Source of the DNA: Neckera pumila
Lineage: Eukaryota; Streptophyta; Bryopsida; Hypnales; Neckeraceae
Length of the DNA stretch: 64,000 bases
Reading direction: 5' to 3'
Assembly (NCBI GenBank): GCA_963969595.1
Contig: OZ018412.1
Coordinates: 7,876,501-7,940,500 of the forward strand
The notes beneath the pieces are model-generated. The model searched no databases. It saw only the letters and a list, made by a program, of their open reading frames with translations, and was not told the DNA's origin. Shown here piece by piece: positions 35,107 to 46,228 of the stretch (the first letter of the stretch is position 1; each line of letters opens with the position of its first letter). A program made the position numbers and the translations under genes.

Positions 35107-36566
35107 ATGGAGCTCTTGACCGAGCTGTTTGTGAATCCGTTGTTGTGGATTGTGTACATCACTTTGCCATTGTTGGCTGCCTACCCTCCTCTCCTCCGTC
35201 CCTTCTCACGGAACTCATGGACTGTATTTGTGTGTCTAATTATCGCGGCGCTCCATGACTTGCATTTCTTTAATATACTACGCTCACTATTCGTATCAGT
35301 CGGCTCTTCGACCTGGCTAGCTTATTATCTTATCTTTATCGACATTTATAGTATCTTTGCAATTCTAATGCATTATTTTCACGGTCTAGAACTTCAGCCA
35401 CCCTCGATTTTATTGCACTCGCCGCCCTCATCTTATGAATATCCAAGCTGGCTGGGTTAGAGTACTGTAGGCCTTGGCATCTTCGCTTGGGCGAAGGCAA
35501 CTACACACTTCTTCATATTTGGATTGAAGAATCGCAGGGCGTGTCAGCTTCTTTCAGCACTGGCGGCAATGGTGATAGGGTTAACTAAGGCCCAGATATT
35601 TGCAGCCATACCTGTTTCATTTGGGACGCTTCTGACTATCCCAGACTTTGAACACAACCCTTGGATGGAGTTCAAAGTGCGATTTGCAGAGTTTCTCACT
35701 GCCCACATGGATGAAGAATCTCTGCAGGCCCTCCTGTATTCCAAGTTTTTCAAGATGCTGGGTTGCAATGAGATGAAGCCTTCGCTTCCAGGACATTCAA
35801 TCCAGCGCAGGAGCATGGTTTAAGCGTGATGGGAGTACCTCTCAACAGGAAATTTTCTCTCACTCAATTGTTGAATTTGAAAACATCGACGAAGGGACAA
35901 GCTCTCAGCATGAAATTTTCTATGACTCAATTGTTGAACTTGAAAACATCGACGAAGGGACAAGCTCTCAGCATGAAATTTTCTATGACTCAATTGTCGA
36001 ACCTGAATACAGAATAGGGTTGGGCTCAATTACAACCTCGGTGCGTCAGGATCAAATTGATGTCGGAGTTTTCACACCATTCTCTGGAGTGAAGAGCATG
36101 ACCATAAAAAACACTCCCAGATCAAGATACAACCTCCACAAGTCTGCTCGGTTTTGGAGGGAGAACCCAGAAATGGGCATCTGGAACAAAGAGAAACTTT
36201 TGTCTATGAGATCTATTGCTGAAGTAAAGATCTACTGTGTCAGCGTTGATGACTGGATCAAGTTTTGTGGTTCAGACGATTATATTTTTGAGGAGCTGAC
36301 CTAAGGTAAGTAAACTCCAAATCAGCAGTGCACCGCTAAACCGACACTATGTCCAATTACTGTTGATCATTTGATGTTCCAAAATGTAAGATTCTGATGC
36401 ACAGCGTTATCCCGGGAGTTTCAGTTTTCTCTCTCTGTTGATTTCGGATATATTTATCTTCACAGGAGAACTCCAGATCGAATCAAGAGTCTACTTGCTT
36501 GGAATCAGTACACCAAGGATCACAAGAATAGGTGTAGCAAGCACTACATTCGACATTGCTCTCTAG
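35107..36566 (+). CDS. Unrecognised multi-exon membrane protein gene, possibly decaying
   Basis: I do not recognise the family. From ATG 35107 the frame encodes hydrophobic, probably membrane-spanning segments. It hits TAG at 35458-35460, then stays open in the same frame to 35823. A short intron (35384-35470, or from 35351) with acceptor 'gtactgtag' would remove the TAG and keep the frame. A second coding block lies one frame over: 35792 (acceptor 'cgcttccag') to TAA 36302-36304. It carries about 2.5 in-frame copies of a 21-residue acidic repeat (63 bp, 35843-35990) containing ENIDEGTSSQHEIFYDSI. A strong donor AG|GTAAGT follows one base after this TAA. The acceptor at 36465 opens a block that continues the same phase to TAG 36564-36566, so the TAA may be a nonsense mutation. 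Exact exon joins are inference, and a pseudogene is possible. Confidence 0.45.
35843..35990 (+). repeat. 63-bp in-frame coding tandem repeat
   Basis: The unit 'gaaattttctatgactcaat ... gacaagctctcagcat' recurs with a 63-bp period (starts near 35843, 35906, 35969). The last copy is partial. The period is a multiple of three and the reading frame is preserved across the copies. Confidence 0.8.
36306..36465 (+). other. Predicted GT-AG intron
   Basis: Donor AG|GTAAGTAAAC (36306) is a near-perfect consensus. Acceptor 'atttatcttcacag' ends at 36465. It is 160 bp and T-rich. It lies one base after an in-frame TAA. Confidence 0.55.
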
Positions 36567-37599
36567 ATTCCCCTTGATACAAATGAAGCATCAATGATGG
36601 AGATAATCAAGTCATGCAATGCCAAGAGTTATGCAATGTCCCAGTTACCTCTATAGAGAACAAGTTACGTGCTTGAGCACGTGTATTGTAGATTGGTTTG
36701 TTCAGGCTTTTAAGGATGTTGGGAATCAGGTGCTCATTGGATCTTTTCTATCATGCTGATAAGTGCATTAGGTGGACTCACAGTTGTGTGGTCACCCTTT
36801 TCCATTTCCATTAATGCACAACTGTGGTCTGACTTCAGAGTTAGCAGTTCAGCGTGGAGGGAGAAATATGAGCCAAAGCAACTGATATCTGGATTTCTCA
36901 ATTTAAGCTTGATTATTCATTGAAATGTTTTGGCTATATTCTTGCATTTGTACTTGAAGTAGTGATTAGTCGTGTGCCTACGACTGTCGATTTGAATCAG
37001 ATACTTGGGAGAATGAACCGGCTCATCTACGGCAAGCTATCTGTTCTTCTTGTTCTATGATCTATTTAGAGCTTTCAATCCAGTTGAAATCCAGTTCATT
37101 GGGTAGCTGAGACAGAGAGTGGGAGTCATTTCCTATGTAGAATGCATTACATTCTGTTATCTAAACCCTCCGTTTTGATCCCTAGAGAGAATGTAATGCA
37201 AAGTGTTAAAGGTGGAGTTTAGAATGCAGCACATTCACCGAAATCTATTGACTTCGTTTGATATCAATTAGTCCCTTTAGAGTCTAATGCAAATATGCTT
37301 CTTAATTATAAGTGAAAGTGTCCATAACTTTTGTCGCAAAGCAGAAAGGTATCATTCTGGTGATTCATTAATTCTCTTAGTCCCAAAGTTGTTTTGGTCA
37401 AAGTAAGAATGTAGGTAGAATCTTTTGCAGATGTAGGATTATTGAGGATAGAGGAGCTGAAGTGAGAAAATAACCATACCAAGATTGAGAATAAGTGGTA
37501 GACAATGGGTGTGCAAAAATCTAGGATGATCCACTATTGGTATTGCAAGAATTTAGAGTTTGCCAAGAGTGTATATCAACGTATGAAAAATGTGCAAAT
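36567..37599. other. Downstream flank, possibly 3' UTR of the 35107 gene
   Basis: Moderate GC as far as about 37100, then AT-rich. No further ORF is supported. Confidence 0.35.
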
Positions 37600-37900
37600 A
37601 CAGGTGGGAAGTGCTAACATGTGAGCATAGAATCTATGAGCCCATGGATGTTAGAGTCTATAATATAGACACCTTCTATGGTTGCAGGTGTTTATGTTAT
37701 AGATTCCTTCCATGTTATAGTGTACCTGTATTATATGCACATATGTTATTAACACCTTCAAATGGTTGTAGGTACATACCTTCAACAAGGTTCAAGGTTT
37801 GTAGGCTCACGTGTTTGCGCTCACATGCTAGCACCATTGGCCTAGTTTATATCACTTTGAAAGTACTTTCAAAAAAAGTTATCATATTGCATCGAACTTA
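37600..37900. repeat. Repeat D, copy 2
   Basis: Shares motif order with 5640-6005: 'tctatgagcccatg', reiterated 'tataatatagacacctt'-type palindromes, then 'gtaggctcacgtgtttgcg' and 'gctagcaccattgg'. Confidence 0.45.
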
Positions 37901-38550
37901 AATTAATATAAAAAAGGAAAATTTGAACAACTTACGAAGGATGAGGTCGGTGTTTAGCCACAGAAATATCAAAGTTCAAGATGAATTGTTGCATTCTCTA
38001 TGACTACAGTTTCTCTGCCAAAGTCATTCATCAACTAAGAATGGTTGCGCTTCAAGGTTCAAACAAACTGCAGCTCTCGTTTCGGGAAGGTTTCCATTTT
38101 TTTCTAACCCCCATACAATACCGGCATTCCAATTCCAGATCTGGAAGCAACTCTAACAAATGATTCATGCTGACATACCCAAGTACACTAAACATTGACC
38201 AGCAGACAAGTTTCAATCAAGCGCATACTTACAATTTCTTCTAGATGAAAGCACAGGCAATAACAAGCCAAAATCCTCAACACAAAAGCACAGGTAGCTG
38301 CCGTGCGTGTTGAAAAGTTTTTTCACAACGTTGTGCATTCGTGGCCCTATTGTCAACAATGATTCGTACATTTGGAAACTCGAAACTCAAGGCAGTATCC
38401 TCTTCGAACAACTGCCATGAAGATCACAATTTAACGCAGAAGCTTAAAAGCCTGTAGAGGCCATGCAACCTGATTGGAAGATTAATTCTCTTATTCATAT
38501 GAACCAATCTAGGCTTAGGTTTAGAGACTGCTCCTCATTTGGATTGGCGC
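37901..38550. other. Intergenic DNA downstream of the RNase gene
   Basis: No gene seen. The part nearest 38550 probably holds the RNase 3' UTR (minus strand). Confidence 0.4.
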
Positions 38551-39631
38551 TCACACTCGCTGATGACCCTGCAATGCGTTAAAGATTGGAAACTCCACCG
38601 AGCCCTTGCATTCATTACCAGGAAAGATGGGGCACTCAATCAAAGTGGATCCGTCCGTGGCAACGCAAATGTAAACTTGGTACAGTTGTCGGTTGCCCTG
38701 TTCATCCTTGTTGCATTCAATTCCTGGAAGATGGCCATCGAGAGCACTGCCAATGGCTTTGCGAATGTCCTCTATTTGATATTGACCCCCATCTGGCGAT
38801 ATACCTGGACAACAAAGCGTACAAGATTTTCAAATGAAATAGTTCCAAAGAAAGGTTTCGCGGTTGCCGTTGCTACTTAAGAAAATTTGACGGACAAGCT
38901 GTAAAACAAGAGCAAGTACCTGCAGTCGCAAGGGCGGCGGTGATATCGTAGTTGCCGTAAAGATCGATCGCAGACTGGAAGTATTCATGTTGTGTCAAGC
39001 CCGAGCAAGTACCGTGCTTGCTCCATTCGTGACTCCAAAAGCTTTTACTGTCACTGGAGGGACAAGCCAGTGAACCCCAATCATCGTCCATCTTGGCTAA
39101 CACATCATTCACCTGCATTTGCAAGCCATCACTGCGCTTCAGACCAGGGGACAGAAGAACAATTCATTCACAGTAAAAGAGAGAGTCCTTAAGCCCTACC
39201 GGGCGCAATGAATTTGAAGAGCAGAGAAGAGTAACGATACCGTCTTCGGATTAAAAGGCTCGTTGCCACAGGAAGAGGGATAAGAGCCATCATTGTAGTT
39301 GGGCCAAAGGCCATGAATGCCAAACACCGCCTTCGGATCAGAACTGAGAGGGAAACAACAGCTTTGCCTTGTGTCGCAATACGCACCAGGCCACTGCTCC
39401 CATCAACAAAACAAGTCAATAGATTTACGGTAGATCGAATGTTCTCTGAGCAATATGAATGACCCCTCATATCATTGAAGCTGCTGCTTCACTTATACAA
39501 CTTGCGGCCCAAGACAAGGTAGAGCATCCCACCTGTTGCACGAAGTAGAAGAAATCGAAGTCCTGGGCCTGCACCACTGCACCGCAGAACAAGCTCCAAA
39601 GGAGAAGGGCCACTAGCATTCTGGACGCCAT
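38551..39631 (-). CDS. Secreted S-like ribonuclease (RNase T2 family), four exons
   Basis: Minus-strand exons: 39631-39533, 39393-39236, 39131-38920 and 38804-38551, all GT-AG, joining to 240 residues, a normal length for plant S-like RNases. T2 RNases cleave RNA through a 2',3'-cyclic intermediate with two histidines. Seen here: a signal peptide (residues ~1-22, hydrophobic, ending VVQAQ); the family opening DFDFFYFVQQWPGAYC; catalytic site CAS I FGIHGLWPNYNDG; and CAS II SFWSHEWSKHGTC, so both catalytic histidines and the glutamate are present. The cysteine pattern is also T2-like, including the C-terminal cysteines in IECPIFPGNEC. Exon 2 to 3 uses donor 39235 (GTTACT), which gives the expected K-T-V-S-D join. 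The ATG at 39631 is chosen because it directly precedes the signal peptide. The protein is expected to be secreted or vacuolar, typically linked to phosphate scavenging, senescence or wounding; the role here is inferred. Confidence 0.93.
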
Positions 39632-40418
39632 GGCCGTTTCTCTTGCAAGCTCCCTACCTGCACACCAAAAACACCTGTTCAACTCATCGCAAACCCGAAA
39701 GCAACTACACGGATCTCAACTCAAAATCCCTTCAAAAGCACAACCAGATCTGTATATCACAGAACCTTCTGAACCTTTCAAGATAAAGCTCATCAGCTAG
39801 TACCTTGAAGTAATTGCAAATCGTTCGTCTAAATACTGTAGCCTTGAAGACGCAAAACAAAGCTACTTACTACGTTACGAACTCCAACAACGTCTCATCC
39901 ATACCTTGCTACTGAATTCCTCGCTTACATACCAACTACTTCCCCTCGACACCCAGTATATACCAGAGGATACTCTTTATGAAAAGTGTGTCTGAAACGG
40001 CTTTCAGATGGAGTGTACTCAAGGTCAAGGCAAGGAATGGCTCACAAAATGCACAGAACTTATTACAGACAATGAATCGCACGTGCCTCGTGCAATGTGG
40101 CTTCTGATGTAACATGAAGACTACTTGCACATTTCTATTTGCTCTTTTTATTTTGGCACAATTTTTACTCGTCAATTTGGTCTCACGGTTTGTTGCAAAT
40201 GTGATCATCACCTACGAAAAGAAGTTGGACTAATAAGCATCCTTGAGTTCTCTTCTGTAGAGAATATCATATCATGATAGAATCATATCTGAAAGATATT
40301 TCAATCACCGTCAAGATTTGACGCATGGAGCTAAAATTCTAAGCACTTGAGAAAGTGCCTTTGCAGAGTCTACGACATCATCAGGTCAAGAGTGTGTCCA
40401 AAAGCAATCTAGATTATT
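39632..40418 (-). promoter_or_regulatory. Upstream region of the RNase gene
   Basis: On the minus strand a TATATAC-like box lies near 39963-39957, about 330 bp before the ATG. A sequence resembling an acceptor ('ggtgtgcag' then GTAGGG, about 39655) lies close to the ATG, so a leader intron is possible. No further ORF is supported. Confidence 0.35.
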
Positions 40419-41347
40419 TTAACCCCGGAAGGACCATTGTCTGTTTGGGGGACAAATGGGATTTTGGGCAGGTACCTACGAGCTGAATTTTTATCGTGAT
40501 TTTCTGAAATTTTTTTGGAAGATAGAAAAACTGATAAGCTTCGTGGGAATATATATTTTTTTCAATTGGTGCCCGGGAACAAAAGTTATGCCCAAATAAG
40601 CTCAAAACAAGGGAGAGGGGGCACTTAAAAAATTTTGCAAAAAATTTAAATTAAAATTTTTTTTTTTCCCTCATAGATTATATATTTTCCTATTTGGAAA
40701 GCTTTGATTCATTTCATTTGGATTTTTTATGAGAAAGTTATGGACAATCTTGTTTTTCGGGCAATTAAAGCATCTTCTTGAAAAAAATAACTTATAGGAT
40801 TCATTTTGGAATGCAATTTTTGTAATATTTCAAAAATAAAAGGTTCCACATGGTTTACTTTTCTTGCTAAAACGATCTCACCATTGGGATTAGTGCATTT
40901 TAATTCCATCTAAAAGATATTAATATTTTAGATTTTCCTTCTATCTTGTACTATCTTCTACTTAACAATTTTCTTAAGAATGATAATTAAGTTTTTTTGA
41001 ATTTTTTTTTCCCCTAGACTCTCAACTCAATTCTCCACTATAGAAATTTAAAGCTCAAAACTCTGTAATGCAAAAAACTTAAGTTAAAAATGTTCAAAGT
41101 CAAAAAATCTAGTCCCGCAATGTGCTGAAAATCTTGTTTTTTTTCACTTTAAACGCAGATATCTTGCAATCTGTGCGGTCAAAAATTCTGAAATTTTTTC
41201 TACACATTGTCATATTAGTTAGGTATAAGATCTTATTGTTGGATGTGCAAAAAAAACAATTTTCAGATTTTTTTTACTCTTTGCTCTAGAAATGGCAATT
41301 TTGAGAGTTTTTTGGCAAAAAGAAGGCCTTGGTCCTTTAGGGGTGAA
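40419..41347 (+). mobile_element. TTAA-family element E13
   Basis: A full-length copy of 929 bp. It opens TTAA-CCCCGGAAGGACCATTG and closes 'cctttaggggtgaa' (TGAA, one substitution). It is closely collinear with E8. It lies 788 bp upstream of the RNase start codon. Confidence 0.85.
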
Positions 41348-42779
41348 CACAGAGTTCCTCAAGAATGTTATAAAAGGTTGCTGCAAATGTGATACAAGAT
41401 AAAACACACTCATAATACTCACAATTCCAGGTTTTAGTTGCTAAACACTTGTCACTGTTCATAAATTGTAACACACTTGTGTTGAAAGTTCAAAATTCTC
41501 AACGACTTCTAAAATGGCTGTAGCGTTCATGCAATGACCAGTGCTACAATATATTGCTACGCAAATTGCCGTACTTCAAGAAAATTACTTCACAAGCCAT
41601 CAAAGTCAACAAATATTTCTACAGATATTTTTGTATATACACATGGAGGTTCATGAGTCCCAATTATAACAATACTTAATTCTTGTGGTAGTGCATTCTT
41701 GTAGAAAATAAATAAATATTAATATAGTGCACAATGTTGAGAAATTAGAAAGGGGCAACCTAATTTCACTATTTTGTGTATTGCAACAAACCGATACGGT
41801 TACTTCCATACAGCTAGCATTATTAAGACTAGATAGGACAATGTCATCAAATAGTCAATCGCTTGACAGAAATGGCATTACAACATAGCCATTGCAAGCA
41901 TTCTTAGATTTACAGTGATTGCAAAAATTGGGTCTATGTTCTGTTCAAGTTCACTCCATGTGCCATACATAGAAGATGAGTGGACCAAATCCAAATGAAC
42001 AAAGATGAATGTTGTAGTATTCTTTGTGTACTACAATCCTAAAAAAACTTTAAGCAAAAAGCAATTACAGTAGGGAAATAGATAAATTCAAAAGCTAACC
42101 ACCCCATAGACTCATTCAATTGTTGAGGCGGTTTTTGTAATCTCCAAAAATTGCTTATGCTTTTTATTTGAGCCACAATGACCTCAATATTTTATTGCAA
42201 GTTGTTATACATCATTTAAGACCCATCCTCTGTTGGTATTGTAAAAAGTCAATATATGTGTGCTTCAAAAACATTATATGTAGAGAAAAATGTAGATGAT
42301 ATTAATTTGAATGGAATTTGAAGATCTTTAATGAATCAAAGACTTGCGATTCCATTTAGTATCATAGATGATCTATAGATTGTAATTTGACTCGTTATTG
42401 AATCTAATATGAATAGATTTGAAGATATTTGTCCTATCATACAATTAATACAAATCAAAATGATCTGTATTAGGCAACTAAAACAATAATTTTCACCACA
42501 ATCTTTTTGAATTCAAGATGTTTGTTTGTGAGGCATTTATATAGTACATTTGTTTGGATTACAGGTAATTTAATATGATATGCAAATTACAATTTCATAC
42601 CAAAATTTTGACAATATGTAATGATTTTGTTCTTATCATATGCATTTGTCAATAATTGTCATTTTTAATATCATTACTCTATAATACTATACCAACAATA
42701 TCCATTTAATGCCTAGTAAATTATTGAGTTTCATTAAAAGTATTTAATATTCAAAATAATTCAAAATTTCACTATTCAT
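41348..42779. other. AT-rich intergenic DNA
   Basis: About 41590-41780 repeats the segment near 29120-29230 ('acatggaggttcatgagt'). No gene seen. Confidence 0.45.
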
Positions 42780-43170
42780 TCTATTTGGAGTTTTGGACTA
42801 GTGATGAGAAGGTTATAGATAATCTTCTTTAAAAAATAATTTGTGGGTCCACTTATAGGGTTCATTTTTTAGCACAATTTTCACAATATTTCAAAACATA
42901 GAGTTTGACAAGGTTAAATTCATTTGTTAGAACAATCTTAGTATTGGAATTCTTGTGTTTCAATTCTATTTTAGACCTATTAACAATTTCGGTTTTCTTT
43001 CTATCTTGTATCCACTTCTATGTAACAATTTTTTAAAGAATGGAAATCAAGTGTGTGTTTTTTGAATTTTTTTCTTAGACTTTCAATTCAATTCTTTCAA
43101 CATAAATAATTTTAAATTCAATATTGATAATGCAAAAATTTTAAGATTGTAAACTCAAAAGACTTTGGAG
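42780..43170 (+). mobile_element. Internal fragment of a TTAA-family element
   Basis: The stretch from 'tcattctatttggag' through 'ttagaacaatcttagtattg' to 'ttcaattcaattctttcaa' follows the order of the family core, but neither terminus is present. Confidence 0.6.
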
Positions 43171-43174
43171 GCCA

Positions 43175-43485
43175 TTTTGACATAGTAGAACAACTTTTTA
43201 CAAAAAACTTTAAACTACTGAAAGTTGGAAAATCAAACTAAATTTTGTCTCCAAAAATCCGTTTCCAATTTCAAGTCTCTGGTCAAAAGTTATGGACAAA
43301 ATTCATAGAGGGTGTTTAAAAATGCCAAAGAAAATGTTCATTTCAATCCCTCTCTAAATTTTGTCCATAACTTCTGACCAGAGACTCAAAATTGGAAACG
43401 GGTTTTTGGAGACAAAACTTAGTTTGATTTTCCAACTTCTATTAGTTTAAAGATTTTTGCAAAAAGATGTTTTACTATGTCAGAA
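43175..43485. repeat. Long imperfect hairpin (~140-bp arms)
   Basis: Left arm, about 43175-43310, holds 'ttggaaaatcaaactaaatt' and 'ctctggtcaaaagttatgg'. The right arm, about 43350-43485, holds their reverse complements in mirror order. The loop is only about 40 bp. It directly follows the family fragment at 42780-43170. Confidence 0.75.
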
Positions 43486-43654
43486 CAGACATCAAAGTCT
43501 GCTGAGTTTAAAAAACATTGAATTTTGAATGATTAAGTTAAAAAACAAAATTCCATTGTACATAGAATTCCAACCATGATCATTTAAATGATATTCACAT
43601 GACAAAAACTTATTTGAAAATTTTGTAAGTCTAAATGAACAAATAAGTATTTAT

Positions 43655-43832
43655 TTTTTTTGTAGTGTCCAAATCAACATGAAATGTAGTACCCAAATCA
43701 GCAGAAGTATGTTGAGTTTTGTCACCAACATTTACATAGTTGACACATATATGTTAATTTGGTCAATCTGATATCCAATTCAACAAATAAGCATTGATTT
43801 TTTGTTGATTTGGACGCCATTTTCTAGTAGTG
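43655..43832. mobile_element. Short element with CACTA-like ends
   Basis: 'ttttttttgtagtgtccaaa' occurs at 43655 and 'gttgatttggacgccatttt' then 'ctagtagtg' at about 43804-43832. A similar terminus ('gttgatttggac ... ttgtagtg') is seen at 53785-53843. Ends in TAGTG and carrying subterminal repeats suggest CACTA debris. The assignment is weak. Confidence 0.3.
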
Positions 43833-43834
43833 CT

Positions 43835-44560
43835 CTTATAGGCGACTACTTGTTTTGGGCAACCTCGGATAGAGGTGCAACCCATTGCCTTCTCTTTATT
43901 CAAAATTTGGTAATTCTTTGGGTTATACGGGCAATTTTGGAATCTCGAGAAACCTCTTATAGGCAACCGCTTGTTTTGGGCGACCTCGGGAGCCAAATGT
44001 TGCCTTCTTTATGTTCAGAATTTGGCAATTTTTTAGATTCTGTGGGCAACTTTGGGTCTCGGGCGACCTCTTGTGGGTGATTTCTTGTCTAAAGCGACCT
44101 CTTATGGGTGACCACTTGTTTTGGGCGACCTTGGGTGGAGTTGGGAGCCATTGCCCTCTTTTTGTTCAAAAATTGGCAATTTTTTGAGTTCCAAGGGGGG
44201 CTTCAGGTCTTAGTCGACTCCTTGTGGGTGACCTTTTATAGTCGACCACTTGTTTTGGGCGACCTTGGGTGGAGTGGGAGCCATTACCTTCTGTTTGTCC
44301 AAAAATTGGAAGTTCTTTGGGTTCTCTGGGCGACTTTGGTTCTCAAGCAATTGCTTGTCTAGGGTGACCTATTGTGGGCCACCTTGGGTGGAGATGGGAG
44401 CCATGGCCTTCTCTTTTCCAAAAATTGACAATTTTTTTGGTTCTATTGGTGACTATGGGTCTAAGGCAACCTTTTGTAAGTGGCCTCTTGTCTAGGGCAA
44501 TCTCAGGTGAGAATGGAGCTATCACTTTCTCTTTTTTTCAAAAAATGGCTATGTTTTTTA
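43835..44560 (+). repeat. Tandem array, ~130-150 bp unit, about five copies
   Basis: The phrase 'cttgttttgggcgacct' followed by 'ggagccattgcc' and 'ttcaaaaattggcaatttt' recurs in diverged copies starting near 43843, 43965, 44108, 44238 and 44370. Overlapping ORFs in this block are by-products of the repeat. Confidence 0.7.
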
Positions 44561-45564
44561 TTCTCCCGTTGAGTTTGTAAACAAAAAAGAAAAGGTAGAG
44601 GTTTAAGTAAGAACATCTTCTTTTGGAGGACAATTTTTGGCAATTATAAAGAAATTTCAAACTTCTTCACCCTTTTTATTTTTCAAGTGTTTGGAAATTT
44701 ATTTATTAATATTTTTTGTCCCAAGTTTTTCATATTGTCATACATCATGAAACTCCAAAATAAATTATTTCTAAAATTTTTGAAAATCATTTTTTATTTA
44801 TGTACGCTCTCCATTTCTTTCATTGATTTCTCAGAGCTAAAATGCCTTGATCCTTTTACCTTGGGAAATTTTTTAAGAAGTCTTTATAATTCATAGGGTT
44901 CTTTTAAAGTAGGGTGTTTTGAAATTGCCCTTGCTCACCAGATAATCCATAGATACAATGCAAAAGCCATTATTAGGATTTGCAAGCTCTTTTTTTATCA
45001 TGCATTGAAAATAAACAATAAACAATTTGGCTGTATAACTAAAACTTTTGATGTTATTTAAAAACAAGTGAAAAAACCCCTCAAAAAAAGATGCATTAGG
45101 GAACCATGTGGGTTCACTTTTAATTAGGTGGCTTGTTATCAATTTTGAATCTTCCAAGATTCATTACAAATATCCTACTAAGAAAAAAAATTGGAGAACA
45201 TGAAGAAATGTTGGTGTAGGCTCTAGGATTGTTCTATATGTATAAGCCACAACATTTAAAGAGGAGCATAGAGAATATGCAATAGGAGTATAAATATATG
45301 ATCAAACCTATCTTGTATTCTATTAGAAAATAGGCCCCATTGATGAAAAGTAATGATATGGAGGAATACGACAATGAGGTATTTGAAAATACATTGACAA
45401 TGAGGTACTTTGTGAGGAAGTTGCTGAATTCCCTGAGCTTGATCCGAAGAAGCGATTGACATGTGGATAGGTGGTGAATTTGCTTATGGATAAACCATAG
45501 TTGATGAAGCCCCCCAAAAAATAATTTCTCGCACCAATGTTTTGTATTTGCATATAAAGAGAAG
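44561..45564. other. AT-rich intergenic DNA, no gene seen
   Basis: Nothing recognised. Confidence 0.45.
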
Positions 45565-46228
45565 ATATTTGCATTTAAAGTGTTTTTTTACACCTTGCTC
45601 AACTAGATTTTTTGGCTTTAAATCTTCTCAAATTGAAATTTTTGCCCTAATGATTTTGATTTCATATTTTTTCATGTTGAAGAATTGAGTTGAAAATCTA
45701 TAAAATAAACTTAAGAAAAATCCTTAATTTTCACTCTTTAAAAAATTATTAAGTAGAAATAAGTTAAAGATTGAAGGAAAGACTAAATTGTTAATAGCTC
45801 TAAGATGGACTAAAACACAATAGTACCAATGGTAAGATTGTTCTAACAAGAAAACTTAACCCTCTCTTAATTTTTTTTTAAATTGTAAAAAATGCATTTG
45901 AAAATGCATTTTATAAATTATTTTTTGAAAAAGATGATTAGAGTGGCCCCAAAACAAGACTGTTTATAACTTTCTCATTACTAGTCCAAATAAAATGAAT
46001 CAAAGCTTCCAATGAAGACAAAAATATAACCTTTGAGAAAAAAATTAAAAATTAAAAAAATCCATTTTGGGGGCCTTTCTTTTAGATTTCCCTTAAATTG
46101 ATTTTTAGACTTAGGATGGCATAACTTTTGCTCCCGGGCACCGATTGAAATAAATATTATATTCCATGATTGTAAATATGTTGGCAAACCCAAGTCTCTT
46201 GTAGGGGCTTTGGGACTTTAGGGGTTAG
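45565..46228 (-). mobile_element. Truncated TTAA-family element E14
   Basis: A reverse copy missing its first ~270 bp. The end 'gggactttaggggttag' carries TTAG in place of TTAA. Core blocks such as 'cccgggcaccgattgaa' mark the family. Confidence 0.65.

Noticed and set aside
39189..39470. 93-codon minus frame over RNase exon 2 in another frame
   Set aside because: The adjacent frame encodes the T2 catalytic block with correct splice sites. This one is a shadow.
43763..44580. Cluster of overlapping 60-92-codon frames on both strands
   Set aside because: All fall in the ~140-bp tandem array and repeat the same peptides. By-product of the repeat.
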